Shown here piece after piece: positions 26,310 to 35,303 of a stretch of 64,000 nucleotides of DNA. The notes beneath the pieces are model-generated. The model saw only the letters and a list, made by a program, of their open reading frames with translations, was not told the origin of the DNA and did no database searches. The stretch comes from Massilia aurea. Its GTDB lineage: Bacteria > Pseudomonadota > Gammaproteobacteria > Burkholderiales > Burkholderiaceae_D. The stretch is from the NCBI RefSeq assembly GCF_024753205.1, contig NZ_JANUGZ010000005.1, forward strand, positions 434,001-498,000, in the 5' to 3' direction. How positions within the stretch are numbered: the first letter of the stretch is position 1; every line of letters begins with the position of its first letter. Position numbers and translations under genes: made by a program.

Positions 26310-27263
26310 TTAGGCTTTCTTTGCGTCTTGCATTGCTGCGGCCAAAATACGGTGTACCAAAGGAACCTTGAAGGCATTCTCTTCGGTGGTCTTCGCGCCG
26401 GCCATCAGGCGATCGGCCACGGCCTTGGCGCCCGCGCCCATCTGCTGCTCGGCGGCTTCGACGCGCCATGGCTTGTGGGCCACGCCGCCAACGGCCACGC
26501 GGCCGGTGCCGTCCGGCAGGATCACGGTGGCAACCGACACCAGCGCGAACGCATACGATGCGCGGTCACGCACTTTCTTGTACGCGTGCACGCCGCCCAG
26601 CGGTTTTGGCAGGGTCACGTAGGTGATCAGTTCACCCGGTTCGAGCACCGTTTCGATGTGCGGGGTGTTGCCCGGCAGGCGATGGAAATCGGCGATCGGG
26701 ATCGTGCGCTTGCTGCCATCGGCGCGCACGGTCTCGACTTCGGCGTCCAGCAGGCGCATGGCCACGGCCATGTCGCTCGGGTGCGTGGCGATGCAGGCAT
26801 CGCTCGTGCCGACCACGGCCAGGTTGCGGGTGAAGCCGCCGATGGCGGCGCAACCGCTGCCCGGCTCGCGCTTGTTGCACTTTTGCGCGGTGTCGTAGAA
26901 GTACGAACAGCGGGTACGCTGCAGCAGGTTACCCGACGTCGTTGCCTTGTTGCGCAACTGGGTCGAGGCGCCCGACAGCAGGGCGCGCGACAGCACGGCG
27001 TAGTCCTTGCGCACGCGCGGGTCGGATGCCAGATCGGTGTTGCGCACGAAGGCGCCGATGCGCAGGCCGCCGTTGGCGGTTGGCTCGATCTTGTCGAAGC
27101 CCAGTTTATTGACGTCGACCAGGGCGCCCGGGGTTTCGATCTCGAGCTTCATCAGGTCGAGCAGGTTGGTCCCGCCGGCGATGAAACGTGAGCCTGGCGT
27201 GCGGGCGACGGTTTGCGCTGCCTGTGCAGGCGTGGTAGCGCGTTGGTAAGTAAAGACCTTCAT
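26310..27263 (-). CDS. paoB: Aldehyde oxidase FAD/[4Fe-4S] subunit PaoB
   Basis: A 317-aa FAD-binding subunit of the xanthine-oxidase family (E. coli PaoB has 318). The FAD loop FIAGGTNLLDLMK lies near residues 30-45. Like PaoB, it carries an extra Cys-rich insert (TRCSYFYDTAQKCNKREPG then GCAAIGG) that binds a [4Fe-4S] cluster not found in classical xanthine dehydrogenases. The start ATG at 27263 overlaps the paoA stop by 4 nt, so translation is coupled. It passes electrons from the iron-sulphur subunit towards an acceptor. Confidence 0.92.
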   Translation of the reverse strand: MKVFTYQRATTPAQAAQTVARTPGSRFIAGGTNLLDLMKLEIETPGALVDVNKLGFDKIEPTANGGLRIGAFVRNTDLASDPRVRKDYAVLSRALLSGASTQLRNKATTSGNLLQRTRCSYFYDTAQKCNKREPGSGCAAIGGFTRNLAVVGTSDACIATHPSDMAVAMRLLDAEVETVRADGSKRTIPIADFHRLPGNTPHIETVLEPGELITYVTLPKPLGGVHAYKKVRDRASYAFALVSVATVILPDGTGRVAVGGVAHKPWRVEAAEQQMGAGAKAVADRLMAGAKTTEENAFKVPLVHRILAAAMQDAKKA

Positions 27264-27907
27264 GCTTTGACCCCTCCGACTTCCTTGATGGCGTCGATGA
27301 TGTTGGAGTAGGCGCCACATCGGCAGATGTTGCCGCTCATGCGCTCACGGATTTCTTCCACGGTCATCTGTGGCTTGGCGTTGAGGTCGGCCGTGACGTG
27401 GCTCGGCATGCCGGCGCGAATTTCTTCGATCACCGACACGCTGGCACAGATCTGGCCCGGGGTACAGTACCCGCACTGGTAGCCGTCGTGCTTGACGAAG
27501 GCTGCCTGCATCGGATGCAGCTTGTCCGGCGTGCCGAGGCCTTCGATCGTCGTGATCTTGGCGCCGTCGTGCATGATCGCCAGCGACAGGCACGAGTTGA
27601 TGCGGCGGCCATCCATGATGATGGTGCAGGCGCCGCACTGGCCCTGGTCGCAGCCTTTTTTCGAGCCGGTCAGGTGCAGGTGCTCACGCAGCGCGTCGAG
27701 CAGCGTCGTGCGCGTGTCGAGTTCGAGCGTGACGTCCTTGCCGTTGACGTTGAAGGAGACGCCGACCTTGACCGGCTCCGGGTTGGCGGCCGGGGCGTTG
27801 GCGGCCGTCTGCGCGTTTGCGCCCGGCATTGCCACGGCCGAAGCCGATACTGCGCCGGCGATCAATACATCGCGCCGGGACAGCTTGATTTCCCTGAATT
27901 GTTCCAT
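27260..27907 (-). CDS. paoA: Aldehyde oxidase [2Fe-2S] subunit PaoA with Tat signal
   Basis: A 215-aa small subunit. The N-terminus has a twin-arginine export signal (LSRRDVLIAGAVSASAVA, cleaved after ANAQ), so the complex works in the periplasm. The plant-ferredoxin-type cluster is CDQGQCGACT followed by a Cys in INSCLS; the second cluster motif is QCGYCTPGQ plus GNICRCGAY. It is the first gene of the paoABC(C) operon on the minus strand. No regulator is adjacent. Confidence 0.93.
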   Translation of the reverse strand: MEQFREIKLSRRDVLIAGAVSASAVAMPGANAQTAANAPAANPEPVKVGVSFNVNGKDVTLELDTRTTLLDALREHLHLTGSKKGCDQGQCGACTIIMDGRRINSCLSLAIMHDGAKITTIEGLGTPDKLHPMQAAFVKHDGYQCGYCTPGQICASVSVIEEIRAGMPSHVTADLNAKPQMTVEEIRERMSGNICRCGAYSNIIDAIKEVGGVKA

Positions 27908-28139
27908 GTTTGGAAGTTCCTTCTATACAGTACGTTGTTCACCGTGATGTTGGCGTCGATACGATGGCGCCGCCCAGGCGAAAAGAAATGACAAGATAAT
28001 GCGTTGATTTTATGTCAGCTCGCGTTAAGGCCGCGCTCCCTTGAAACCTGAAGCACTTTGGTGTAATAGCCATGTTGAGAGTACGTGTTTATATCTGGCA
28101 GCGCAGCTCAGCCACTAACACCCGGGTTGCTCCACGTAG

Positions 28140-28145
28140 TACAAT
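28140..28145 (+). promoter_or_regulatory. Candidate -10 of the tRNA-Leu promoter
   Basis: TACAAT lies 9 bases before the tRNA 5' end, which fits a transcription start one to three bases before it. A -35 at normal spacing (around 28116-28121, TAACAC) is poor. Confidence 0.35.
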
Positions 28146-28154
28146 CCGGGCGGC

Positions 28155-28239
28155 GCGGGCATGGCGAAATTGGTAGACGCATCAGACTTAAAATCTGCCG
28201 CCGTGAGGCGTGCCGGTTCGATTCCGGCTGCCCGCACCA
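28155..28239 (+). tRNA. tRNA-Leu (anticodon TAA)
   Basis: An 85-nt class II tRNA. The acceptor stem pairs GCGGGCA with TGCCCGC, the 3' ACCA is encoded, the D-arm has AATTGGTAGAC, the anticodon loop is CTTAAAA with TAA at 28189-28191, a short variable arm follows (GCCGTGAGGC) and the T-arm is GGTTCGATTCC. It reads Leu UUA and UUG codons, which are rare in this GC-rich genome. Confidence 0.97.
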
Positions 28240-28419
28240 CGAATTATTCTGGCGCTCCACGCCAATCATGGCGCGACAGCGCCGATGCACTCACTCCGAT
28301 ATGCGACTGTCCATACGTTCCGTTATGGCAAGCGCAGGTCAGCGGCCTCGTCCGGATGGTGTAGCATGCCATTCGGCACCTCGATGCGGCCGCCGCACCA
28401 CGACACTCCCCAGCACGAC

Positions 28420-29226
28420 ATGCAAGGACCCGAATTGAATATCACGATCAACGACGAATTGCGCTCTTTCGTCGATCCGCTCAGCCCGATCGAACAAGCC
28501 GCGCTCGAGCGCAGCCTGCTCGCCGAAGGTTGCCGCGACGCACTGGTACTCTGGCGCGATACGCTGATCGACGGCCACAATCGCTATGAGCTGTGCCAGA
28601 AGCACGGCATTCCGTTCCGCACCGTCCACAACAACACCTTCGAGTCGATCGAGGACGTCATGCTGTGGATGATCGATAACCACTTGGCGCGCCGCAGCGT
28701 GTCGGACTTCCAGCGCGGCGTGCTGGCGTTAAAGAAAAAAGAAATCGTCTCGGCCCGCGTGGCCGAGCGTCCTGCCGATGAGGCAGGCGATGCCGACGCG
28801 GCGCTGGACCCCGCCTCGCCGCCATGGAATACGCGCGAAGACGTCGCGCGTGCGGCGCGCGTGTCGAGCAATACGATCAGCCAGATCGAACGCATCCAGA
28901 AAGCGGCGACGCCCGAGCTGCGCGAAGCCGTGCGTACCGGCACCATCTCGATCAATGCCGCCGCCAATGTGGCGCAGTTGCCCGAGTCGGCGCAGCTGGC
29001 CGCCGTGGCCGGCGGTCGCAAGGAATTGCAGCAGGCTGCGCGCCAGGTGCGTGAACAGAAAAGCGCGGCCCGCCCGCGCAAAGAGAAAGAAGTGGTCGAT
29101 CCGGCCGACGAGCTGGCCACATTGCGCAGCGAACGCGCAGCGATGAAAGACCGCCTGGCCACGCTGCTGACCGAAAACGAACGCCTCAAGCAACGCCTCG
29201 TCAACGCCGGTCTCGGCGCCGACTGA
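28420..29226 (+). CDS. ParB/sulfiredoxin-like DNA-binding protein
   Basis: A 268-aa protein with a ParB-like N-terminal domain (FVDPLSPIEQAALERSLLAEG, then LVLWRDTLIDGHNRYELCQKHG), a middle helix-turn-helix (TREDVARAARVSSNTISQIERI) and a C-terminal coiled coil (LATLRSERAAMKDRLATLLTEN). It resembles ParB-type proteins of unknown chromosomal role rather than the parAB partition gene, since no parA or parS is adjacent. The start is uncertain: in-frame ATGs are at 28366, 28384 and 28420, and 28420 begins right at the conserved part. It lies immediately after the tRNA gene, a common integration site, but I see no integrase. Confidence 0.78.
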   Translation: MQGPELNITINDELRSFVDPLSPIEQAALERSLLAEGCRDALVLWRDTLIDGHNRYELCQKHGIPFRTVHNNTFESIEDVMLWMIDNHLARRSVSDFQRGVLALKKKEIVSARVAERPADEAGDADAALDPASPPWNTREDVARAARVSSNTISQIERIQKAATPELREAVRTGTISINAAANVAQLPESAQLAAVAGGRKELQQAARQVREQKSAARPRKEKEVVDPADELATLRSERAAMKDRLATLLTENERLKQRLVNAGLGAD

Positions 29227-29257
29227 ACCTCGCCACGTCCTCAAGGAGCCAGCCCCC

Positions 29258-31510
29258 ATGCCCACGTCACGTTCGTTCACGCCGGCATTGCTCGGCTTGC
29301 TCCTGATCGGCGCCGCCGCGCCATCGCTCGCTGTTGCGCCCAAGAAGACACCGATCGCGGCCACCAGCGCGCAAGCTGCGCCGAGCGCGGCCACGGTCGC
29401 GCGCTGGAAGGCAACGGCCGAGCGCGTGACGATCATGCGCGACAAGTGGGGCATTCCGCACGTGTTCGGCCGCACCGATGCCGACACCGTGTTCGGCACG
29501 CTGTACGCGCAGGCCGAGGACGATTTCAATCGCATCGAACTCAATTACATCAATGCGATGGGGCGCCTGGCTGAAGTCGAGGGTGAGGCCGAGATCTGGC
29601 GCGACCTGCGCATGAAGCTGTACGTCCAGCCGGCCGCCATGCAGGCGCAATATGCCGCGAGTCCCGCCTGGCTGCAGAACCTGATGAAGGCGTTTGCCGA
29701 TGGCCTGAACTATTACCTGTACACGCACCCCGAGGTCAAGCCGAAGCTGCTGACCCACTTCGAGCCGTGGATGGCGCTCACGTTCAGCGAAGGCAGCATC
29801 GGCGGCGACATCGAATCGATCGAGCTGGCCGACCTGGCCGCGTTCTATGGCAAGCGCCCTGCAGTGGCGCAACTGAACGCGCAGCGCCTGGATTCGCGCG
29901 GCTTCGCCCCGGAACCGCGTGGCTCGAACGGCTTTGCCATCGCCCCCAAACTGAGCGCCAATGGCCACGCGCTGCTGATGATCAACCCGCACACGTCGTT
30001 CTACTTCCGCCCCGAAGTGCACATGGTCAGCGAAGAGGGCCTGAATGCCTATGGCGCCGTGACCTGGGGCCAGTTCTTCATCTACCAGGGCTTCAACGAC
30101 AAGCTGGGCTGGATGCACACGTCCGGTGGCGGCGATGTCATCGACGAATACCTGGAAACCGTCGTCGACCGCAACGGCGAGTACTTCTATAAATACGGCA
30201 AGCATGAGGCGCCGATGCGCAAGGTCGCGATCGCGCTGCCGTACAAGATGCCCGATGGAACGATGGCCAGCCGCAGCGTCACTGCCTACTTCACGCACCA
30301 CGGCCCCGTCGTGCGCGCCGAGGGCGGCAAGTGGGTGTCGGTCAAGCTGATGGACGACCCGCTGAACGCCTTGACCCAGTCGTACACCCGCACCAAGGCG
30401 CGTGACTACAGCGCGTTCTACAAGGCCATGGAGCTGCGCACCAATTCGTCCAACAACACCGTGTACGCCGATGCGAAGGGCAATATCGCTTACTTCCACG
30501 GCAACTTCATCCCGAAACGCGACCCGCGCGTGGACTGGACCCGCCCGGTGGACGGCAGCAATCCCGCCAACGAATGGCAGCGCCTGCACGAGATCGACGA
30601 GACCATTACGCTGTTCAACCCGGCCAGCGGCTACATCTTCAATACCAACAACTGGCCCTGCACGGCGGCCGGCGTGAGCAGTCCCAAGTGCGCGAACTAC
30701 CCGGCCTATATGTGGTCGCTGCCCGAGAATGCGCGTGGCCGCAATGCCGCGCGCGTCTTCAAGGAGGCCAAGGGCCTCGACATCGACGGCCTGATCGCGG
30801 CCTCGTACGACACGCGCCTGCAGGCGTTCGAGCCGCTCGTGCCGGCCGTGGTTGCCGACTACGACGCCTTGCCGCCGGAAGACCCGCGCAAGGCGGCGCT
30901 GGCCGAACAGATCGACGCGCTGCGCAGCTGGAACATGCGCTACGCCATCGACTCGGTCCCCACGTCGCTGGCCGTCTACTGGGGCCAGGACCTGGTGGCC
31001 CAGCACGGCGCGCGCGCAAAAGGCGAGACGATCCCGCCGGTCGACTACATCGCCCAGCGCTTGACCCCGGCGGACCGCCTCGACGGCTTGCTGCGCGCGT
31101 CGGACAAACTGATGGCCGACTTCGGTGACTGGCGCACGCCATGGGGCGAGATCAACCGCTTCCAACGTCTCTCGGGCGCGGTCGACCAGCAATACGACGA
31201 CAGCAAGCCCAGCATTCCGGTGCCGTTCACATCGGCCAACTGGGGTTCGCTGGCATCGTTCGGCATGACGGCCAAGCAAACGACGAAGCGCATTTATGGC
31301 GACCGCGGCAACAGCTTTGTCGCTGCCGTGGAGTTCGGCCCGAAGGTGCGCGCCAAGAGTATTCTCGCTGGTGGCCAGAGCAGCGATCCCCGCTCGCCGC
31401 ACTTCAACGATCAGGCCGCCATGTATGCGCGCGGCGAGTTCAAGGACGTGCTGTTCTACAAGGACGATATCGAGCGCAATCTCGAGCGCAAATACCATCC
31501 GGGCAAGTGA
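29258..31510 (+). CDS. Penicillin acylase family Ntn-hydrolase
   Basis: A 750-aa exported enzyme with the alpha chain, spacer and beta chain layout of this family. A signal peptide (about 1-27) is followed by WGIPHVFGRTDADTVFG, typical of the alpha chain. The self-cleavage site is RG|SNGFAIAP, making Ser223 the N-terminal nucleophile of the beta chain. Relatives cleave amide bonds of beta-lactam side chains, cyclic lipopeptides (aculeacin) or acyl-homoserine lactones. The sequence alone does not tell which, so a quorum-quenching role is only a possibility. It follows the ParB-like gene by 31 nt. Confidence 0.88.
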   Translation: MPTSRSFTPALLGLLLIGAAAPSLAVAPKKTPIAATSAQAAPSAATVARWKATAERVTIMRDKWGIPHVFGRTDADTVFGTLYAQAEDDFNRIELNYINAMGRLAEVEGEAEIWRDLRMKLYVQPAAMQAQYAASPAWLQNLMKAFADGLNYYLYTHPEVKPKLLTHFEPWMALTFSEGSIGGDIESIELADLAAFYGKRPAVAQLNAQRLDSRGFAPEPRGSNGFAIAPKLSANGHALLMINPHTSFYFRPEVHMVSEEGLNAYGAVTWGQFFIYQGFNDKLGWMHTSGGGDVIDEYLETVVDRNGEYFYKYGKHEAPMRKVAIALPYKMPDGTMASRSVTAYFTHHGPVVRAEGGKWVSVKLMDDPLNALTQSYTRTKARDYSAFYKAMELRTNSSNNTVYADAKGNIAYFHGNFIPKRDPRVDWTRPVDGSNPANEWQRLHEIDETITLFNPASGYIFNTNNWPCTAAGVSSPKCANYPAYMWSLPENARGRNAARVFKEAKGLDIDGLIAASYDTRLQAFEPLVPAVVADYDALPPEDPRKAALAEQIDALRSWNMRYAIDSVPTSLAVYWGQDLVAQHGARAKGETIPPVDYIAQRLTPADRLDGLLRASDKLMADFGDWRTPWGEINRFQRLSGAVDQQYDDSKPSIPVPFTSANWGSLASFGMTAKQTTKRIYGDRGNSFVAAVEFGPKVRAKSILAGGQSSDPRSPHFNDQAAMYARGEFKDVLFYKDDIERNLERKYHPGK

Positions 31511-31564
31511 CAATCGGGCTGTGATCGTGCTGCGATGGGCTGGCGATCCAGGTTGCCGGCACGC

Positions 31565-31570
31565 TATAAT
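31565..31570 (+). promoter_or_regulatory. Candidate -10 of the tdk promoter
   Basis: A perfect TATAAT ends 41 bases before the tdk start codon. A -35 at 18-nt spacing (TGGCGA, 31541-31546) matches only half of the consensus. Confidence 0.4.
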
Positions 31571-31611
31571 CGCAGCCTTCGTCGCATCGGATAGACAGGC
31601 AGGACAGGGCA

Positions 31612-32163
31612 GTGGCCAAACTTTATTTCAGGTACTCGGCGATGAACGCCGGCAAATCGACGGCCCTGTTGCAGGTCGCGCACAACTACGAAGAGCAGGG
31701 CCAGCAGGTCAAGCTCTACACGGCAGCAATCGACAACCGCTATGGCGTTGGCGTGATCACGTCGCGCCTGGGCGCGCAGCGGCCCGCTGAAGTCTTTCAT
31801 GCGGATACCAACTTTCTCGACCAGGTCGAGAACGTCGCCTGCCTGCTGGTGGACGAGTCGCAATTCTTGACGGCGGCCCAGGTCAGCCAGCTGCACCAGC
31901 TGGCCCAGCTGCGCGGCGTGCCCGTCATCTGCTATGGCCTGCGCAGCGACTTTCGCGGCGAGCCATTCCCCGGCTCGGCCTATCTGCTGGCGCTGGCCGA
32001 CGATATCGAGGAAATCAAGAACATCTGCACCTGCGGCAAGAAGGCGACGATGAATATTCGCGTCGACGAGCAGGGGCGCCGTATCCGCGAAGGCGAGCAG
32101 GTCAGTATCGGCGGCAACGAAAGCTACCGCCAGGCGTGCGGGCGCTGCTTCTACGAACGCTGA
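31612..32163 (+). CDS. tdk: Thymidine kinase
   Basis: A 183-aa type II thymidine kinase that phosphorylates thymidine with ATP for DNA synthesis. The P-loop is SAMNAGKST (residues 9-17), the Walker B-type Asp is in LLVDESQFL, the substrate loop is CYGLRSDFRGEPFPGS and a structural zinc is held by CTCGKK and a final CGRC. The start is GTG at 31612 (AGGACAGG lies just before). Length is normal. The next gene begins 4 nt after its stop. Confidence 0.95.
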   Translation: MAKLYFRYSAMNAGKSTALLQVAHNYEEQGQQVKLYTAAIDNRYGVGVITSRLGAQRPAEVFHADTNFLDQVENVACLLVDESQFLTAAQVSQLHQLAQLRGVPVICYGLRSDFRGEPFPGSAYLLALADDIEEIKNICTCGKKATMNIRVDEQGRRIREGEQVSIGGNESYRQACGRCFYER

Positions 32164-32167
32164 CGCG

Positions 32168-32758
32168 ATGCTCGCCGGCTGCAGCGCCTGGCTCCCCGCC
32201 GCCGCCTGCGCCATGGCCGCCGCGTCGCTCGACATCCTGATTTACCTGATTCCGTCGGCGGCGCTGGCGTTCCTGCTGTGGATTGCCTCGGCCGCGCACC
32301 CCGTCTTTTTCGTGTTCACCGCTGCCGGTACGCTGTGCCACGAGCTGGCGCATTTCTCGGTGGGGCTGCTCACCAATGCCGAACCGGTCGGGATGAGTGT
32401 GCTGCCGCGCCGCATCAAGCGCGCGAAGGGCAGCAAGGCGGGCGGGCACAACTGGGAACTGGGCTCGGTCACGTTTGCCAATCTGCGCTGGTACAACGCG
32501 GCGCCAGCCGCGCTGGCGCCGCTCCTGGTGCTGTTCGTGCCGCTGGGCGTGGCCTGGTGGCGCACGCGTCATGGACTGGCCTTCGAGCCGGTCGACCTCG
32601 CGCTGATGGTGTTTCTCGCGCCGCAGTTCCTGTCGTTCTGGCCGTCGCCGGTCGACTGGAAGCTGGCCGCCCGCTCGTGGCCATGGGCGCCGCTGCTGAT
32701 CCTGCTCGCCGCGCTCTGGTATTACGGCGACGCGCTATTGAGGCTTGTCAAAGGGTAA
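32168..32758 (+). CDS. Membrane protein with an HELAH zinc-type motif
   Basis: A 196-aa protein with four or five hydrophobic helices. Helix two carries TAAGTLCHELAHFSVG, in which His58-Glu59-x-x-His62 is the zinc-binding signature of membrane-embedded metalloproteases (site-2 protease/M50 and similar). A second metal ligand of the usual NxxPxxxxDG type is not evident, so protease activity is uncertain. A second in-frame ATG at 32213 would remove 15 residues. It is closely linked to tdk and is probably co-transcribed. I do not recognise the family. Confidence 0.7.
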   Translation: MLAGCSAWLPAAACAMAAASLDILIYLIPSAALAFLLWIASAAHPVFFVFTAAGTLCHELAHFSVGLLTNAEPVGMSVLPRRIKRAKGSKAGGHNWELGSVTFANLRWYNAAPAALAPLLVLFVPLGVAWWRTRHGLAFEPVDLALMVFLAPQFLSFWPSPVDWKLAARSWPWAPLLILLAALWYYGDALLRLVKG

Positions 32759-32939
32759 ATACAGGGATGTGAGCAGGCTTACGGCAACCTTAATTGTCAG
32801 CGTTTGCGTTGCCGCAAGCGGGTCAGGCCGGCGCTAACACGGTCATCTACCTGTAGAATGAACCGAAAAGCGCGGTATGGCAGGTTTGCCTTGCGCCATG
32901 CCGCAACCGCAACAGGAATCCCGTTCGGAGAATCGCAGA

Positions 32940-35303
32940 ATGAAGAAGCACGTGCTCCTCGCCGCCATGGCGTTTGCCATGTCCGCCCATGTGGTGACCG
33001 CGCAGCCCGAGAAATCCGCTGCCGTCGCAACGCCACCGGCTCCGGCCAAGGCCGCCGATTCGGCGAAGTCTGCTGCCAAGCCCGCCGGCAAATCCGCCAC
33101 CCCGGCCATTCCCGCCGACATGAAGCCGATCGCCGCCCAGACCCAGGCCGCGCTGTGGGCCTCGCGCGTGCTGGGCCGCTACCACTACAGCCCGGTCCCG
33201 CTCGACGACGCGATGTCAGCGAAGATCTTCGATAAATACTTCGAAGGCCTCGACAGCGAAAAACTGTACTTCGTGCAGGCTGACCTCGACAGCTTCGGCG
33301 CCCTGCGCACGAAGATGGACGACGCCATCAACAATGAAGACCTGAGCGCACCGTTTTCGATCTACAACATGTACCAGAAGCGCTTCGGCGAACGCATGGC
33401 GTACGCTCGTAGTCTGCTCAAGGGCAACTTCGACTTCTCGACCGAAGAAACGATGCAACTGGACCGCGAAAAAGCATCGTGGGCCAAGAGCGACGATGAA
33501 ATTCACGATCTGTGGCGCAAGCGCGTCAAGAACGACTGGCTGCGCCTGAAGCTCGCCGGCAAGGACGATAAATCGATCCGCGAAACGCTCGACAAGCGCT
33601 ACGAGAACTACGTCAACCGCATTGGCAAGCTGAACAACGAAGACGTGTTCCAGATGTTCATGAACGCGTATGCCACCGCTATCGAGCCGCACACCAACTA
33701 TCTGGGTCCGCGCTCGGCCGACAACTTCGATATCGCGATGCGCCTGTCGCTCGAAGGCATCGGCTGCGTACTGCAGTCGCGCGACGACTACACGATCATC
33801 CGCGAAGTCGTTCCTGGTAGTCCTGCTGAAAAATCCGGCAAGCTCAAGGTGGGTGACCGCATCGTCGGCGTCGCGCAGGGCAATGCACCGTTCACCGACG
33901 TGCTCGGCTGGCGCCTGGACGACGTCGTCGCGCTGGTGCGCGGCGAAAAGGGCACCACGGTGCGCCTGGACGTGATTCCGGGCGACGGCGGCATCGACGC
34001 CAAGCACGTGAGCGTGTCGATGGTGCGCAACAAGATCAGCATGGAAGAGCAGGCCGCCAAGAAGTCGATCATCAAGGTCAAGGAAAACGGCGTCGAGCGC
34101 CGCATCGGCGTCATTGCGCTGCCAACCTTCTATCAAGACTTCGAAGGCCGCCGCAAGGGTGAAAAAGACTTCCGCAGCGCCACGCGCGACGTCGAGCGCA
34201 TCCTGGTCGAGCTCAAGAAAGACAAGGTCGACAATGTCCTGATCGACTTGCGCAACAACGGCGGCGGTTCGCTGACCGAGGCTGTCGAACTGACGGGCCT
34301 GTTCATCGACAAGGGCCCGGTTGTCATGCAGCGCACGGCCGAAGGCCGCGTCGAAGTCGAAAGCGATGTCAAGGCCGGCCTGGCGTGGGATGGCCCAATG
34401 GGCGTGCTGATCAACCGCGGTTCGGCCTCGGCGTCCGAGATTTTTGCGGCGGCGATCCAGGATTACGGCCGCGGCATCATCATCGGCGAGCCAAGCTTCG
34501 GCAAGGGCACGGTCCAGACACTGATCGACCTCGACCGCTTCGCACCGGGTGAAAAAGCCCGCTACGGCGAGCTCAAGATGACGATCGCCCAGTTCTTCCG
34601 CATCAATGGTGGCACCACGCAGCTGCGCGGCGTGACGCCGGACATCAAGCTGCCGGTCATGACCGACCTCGACAGCTTTGGCGAATCGTCGTACGACAAT
34701 GCGCTGCCATGGGTGGCAATCAAGCCTGCTACCTACATGCCGGCGGGCGACCTGAAGGAACTGGTGGCGCCGCTGCAGCAACGGCATGAAGCGCGCATTG
34801 CCAAGGACAAGGACTTCCAGTTCCTGCAAGAGGATATCGCCGAGGTGCTCAAGCTGCGCAAGGAAAACGTGATTTCGCTGAACGAGGCCGTGCGCCGCAA
34901 GGAGCGCGATACGCAGGATGCCCGCTCGAAGCTGCGTGAAGCCCGCCTGGGTGGCACGTCGGCAACGCCGGACGAACCTGCCAGCGGTCCGGGCAGTAAG
35001 GAAAAGCGCGCCGAAGCGCCGGACCCGACCAAGGCCAAGAAATCGGTCGTCGCCGTGCGCGGTACGCCGCGTCAGGATGACGGTCTGCAGGCCGACGAGC
35101 GCAATCTGCAGTCCGAGCTGGCAGCTGAAAAAGCGGCCAAGGATGCCAAGGACGTCATGCTGCAAGAGACGGCCAACATCCTCGCCGATGAGGTGGGCAT
35201 GCTCAAGACGGACACGCGGATGGCGTCGCGCGTGATGCCGTACATGGTCGTCGCACCAGCAGGCGGCGCTGTCACCGCCAATGCCAGTGCCAATGCCAAG
35301 TAA
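32940..35303 (+). CDS. prc: C-terminal processing periplasmic protease Prc/Tsp
   Basis: A 787-aa S41 protease with signal peptide (about 1-21). Domain order is a long helical N-terminal region, a PDZ domain (about 290-375), the protease core and a C-terminal DUF3340-type region. The catalytic Ser is 497 (in RGSASASEIFAAA) and the general-base Lys is 522 (GEPSFGKGTVQ); the 25-residue spacing equals that of E. coli Tsp. It removes C-terminal tails of periplasmic proteins and tunes peptidoglycan hydrolases. The start ATG at 32940 has GGAG upstream; the frame opens earlier at 32877 without a signal peptide. Confidence 0.94.
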   Translation: MKKHVLLAAMAFAMSAHVVTAQPEKSAAVATPPAPAKAADSAKSAAKPAGKSATPAIPADMKPIAAQTQAALWASRVLGRYHYSPVPLDDAMSAKIFDKYFEGLDSEKLYFVQADLDSFGALRTKMDDAINNEDLSAPFSIYNMYQKRFGERMAYARSLLKGNFDFSTEETMQLDREKASWAKSDDEIHDLWRKRVKNDWLRLKLAGKDDKSIRETLDKRYENYVNRIGKLNNEDVFQMFMNAYATAIEPHTNYLGPRSADNFDIAMRLSLEGIGCVLQSRDDYTIIREVVPGSPAEKSGKLKVGDRIVGVAQGNAPFTDVLGWRLDDVVALVRGEKGTTVRLDVIPGDGGIDAKHVSVSMVRNKISMEEQAAKKSIIKVKENGVERRIGVIALPTFYQDFEGRRKGEKDFRSATRDVERILVELKKDKVDNVLIDLRNNGGGSLTEAVELTGLFIDKGPVVMQRTAEGRVEVESDVKAGLAWDGPMGVLINRGSASASEIFAAAIQDYGRGIIIGEPSFGKGTVQTLIDLDRFAPGEKARYGELKMTIAQFFRINGGTTQLRGVTPDIKLPVMTDLDSFGESSYDNALPWVAIKPATYMPAGDLKELVAPLQQRHEARIAKDKDFQFLQEDIAEVLKLRKENVISLNEAVRRKERDTQDARSKLREARLGGTSATPDEPASGPGSKEKRAEAPDPTKAKKSVVAVRGTPRQDDGLQADERNLQSELAAEKAAKDAKDVMLQETANILADEVGMLKTDTRMASRVMPYMVVAPAGGAVTANASANAK

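Noticed and set aside
21937..27191. Two long plus-strand frames (about 730-750 codons) opposite the paoC copies
   Set aside because: They mirror each other only because the two paoC genes are duplicates. Translations are His/Arg/Gly-rich with no motif.
28155..29226. Genomic island integrated at tRNA-Leu
   Set aside because: No integrase and no repeat of the tRNA 3' end is seen in the window, and the following genes have normal composition.
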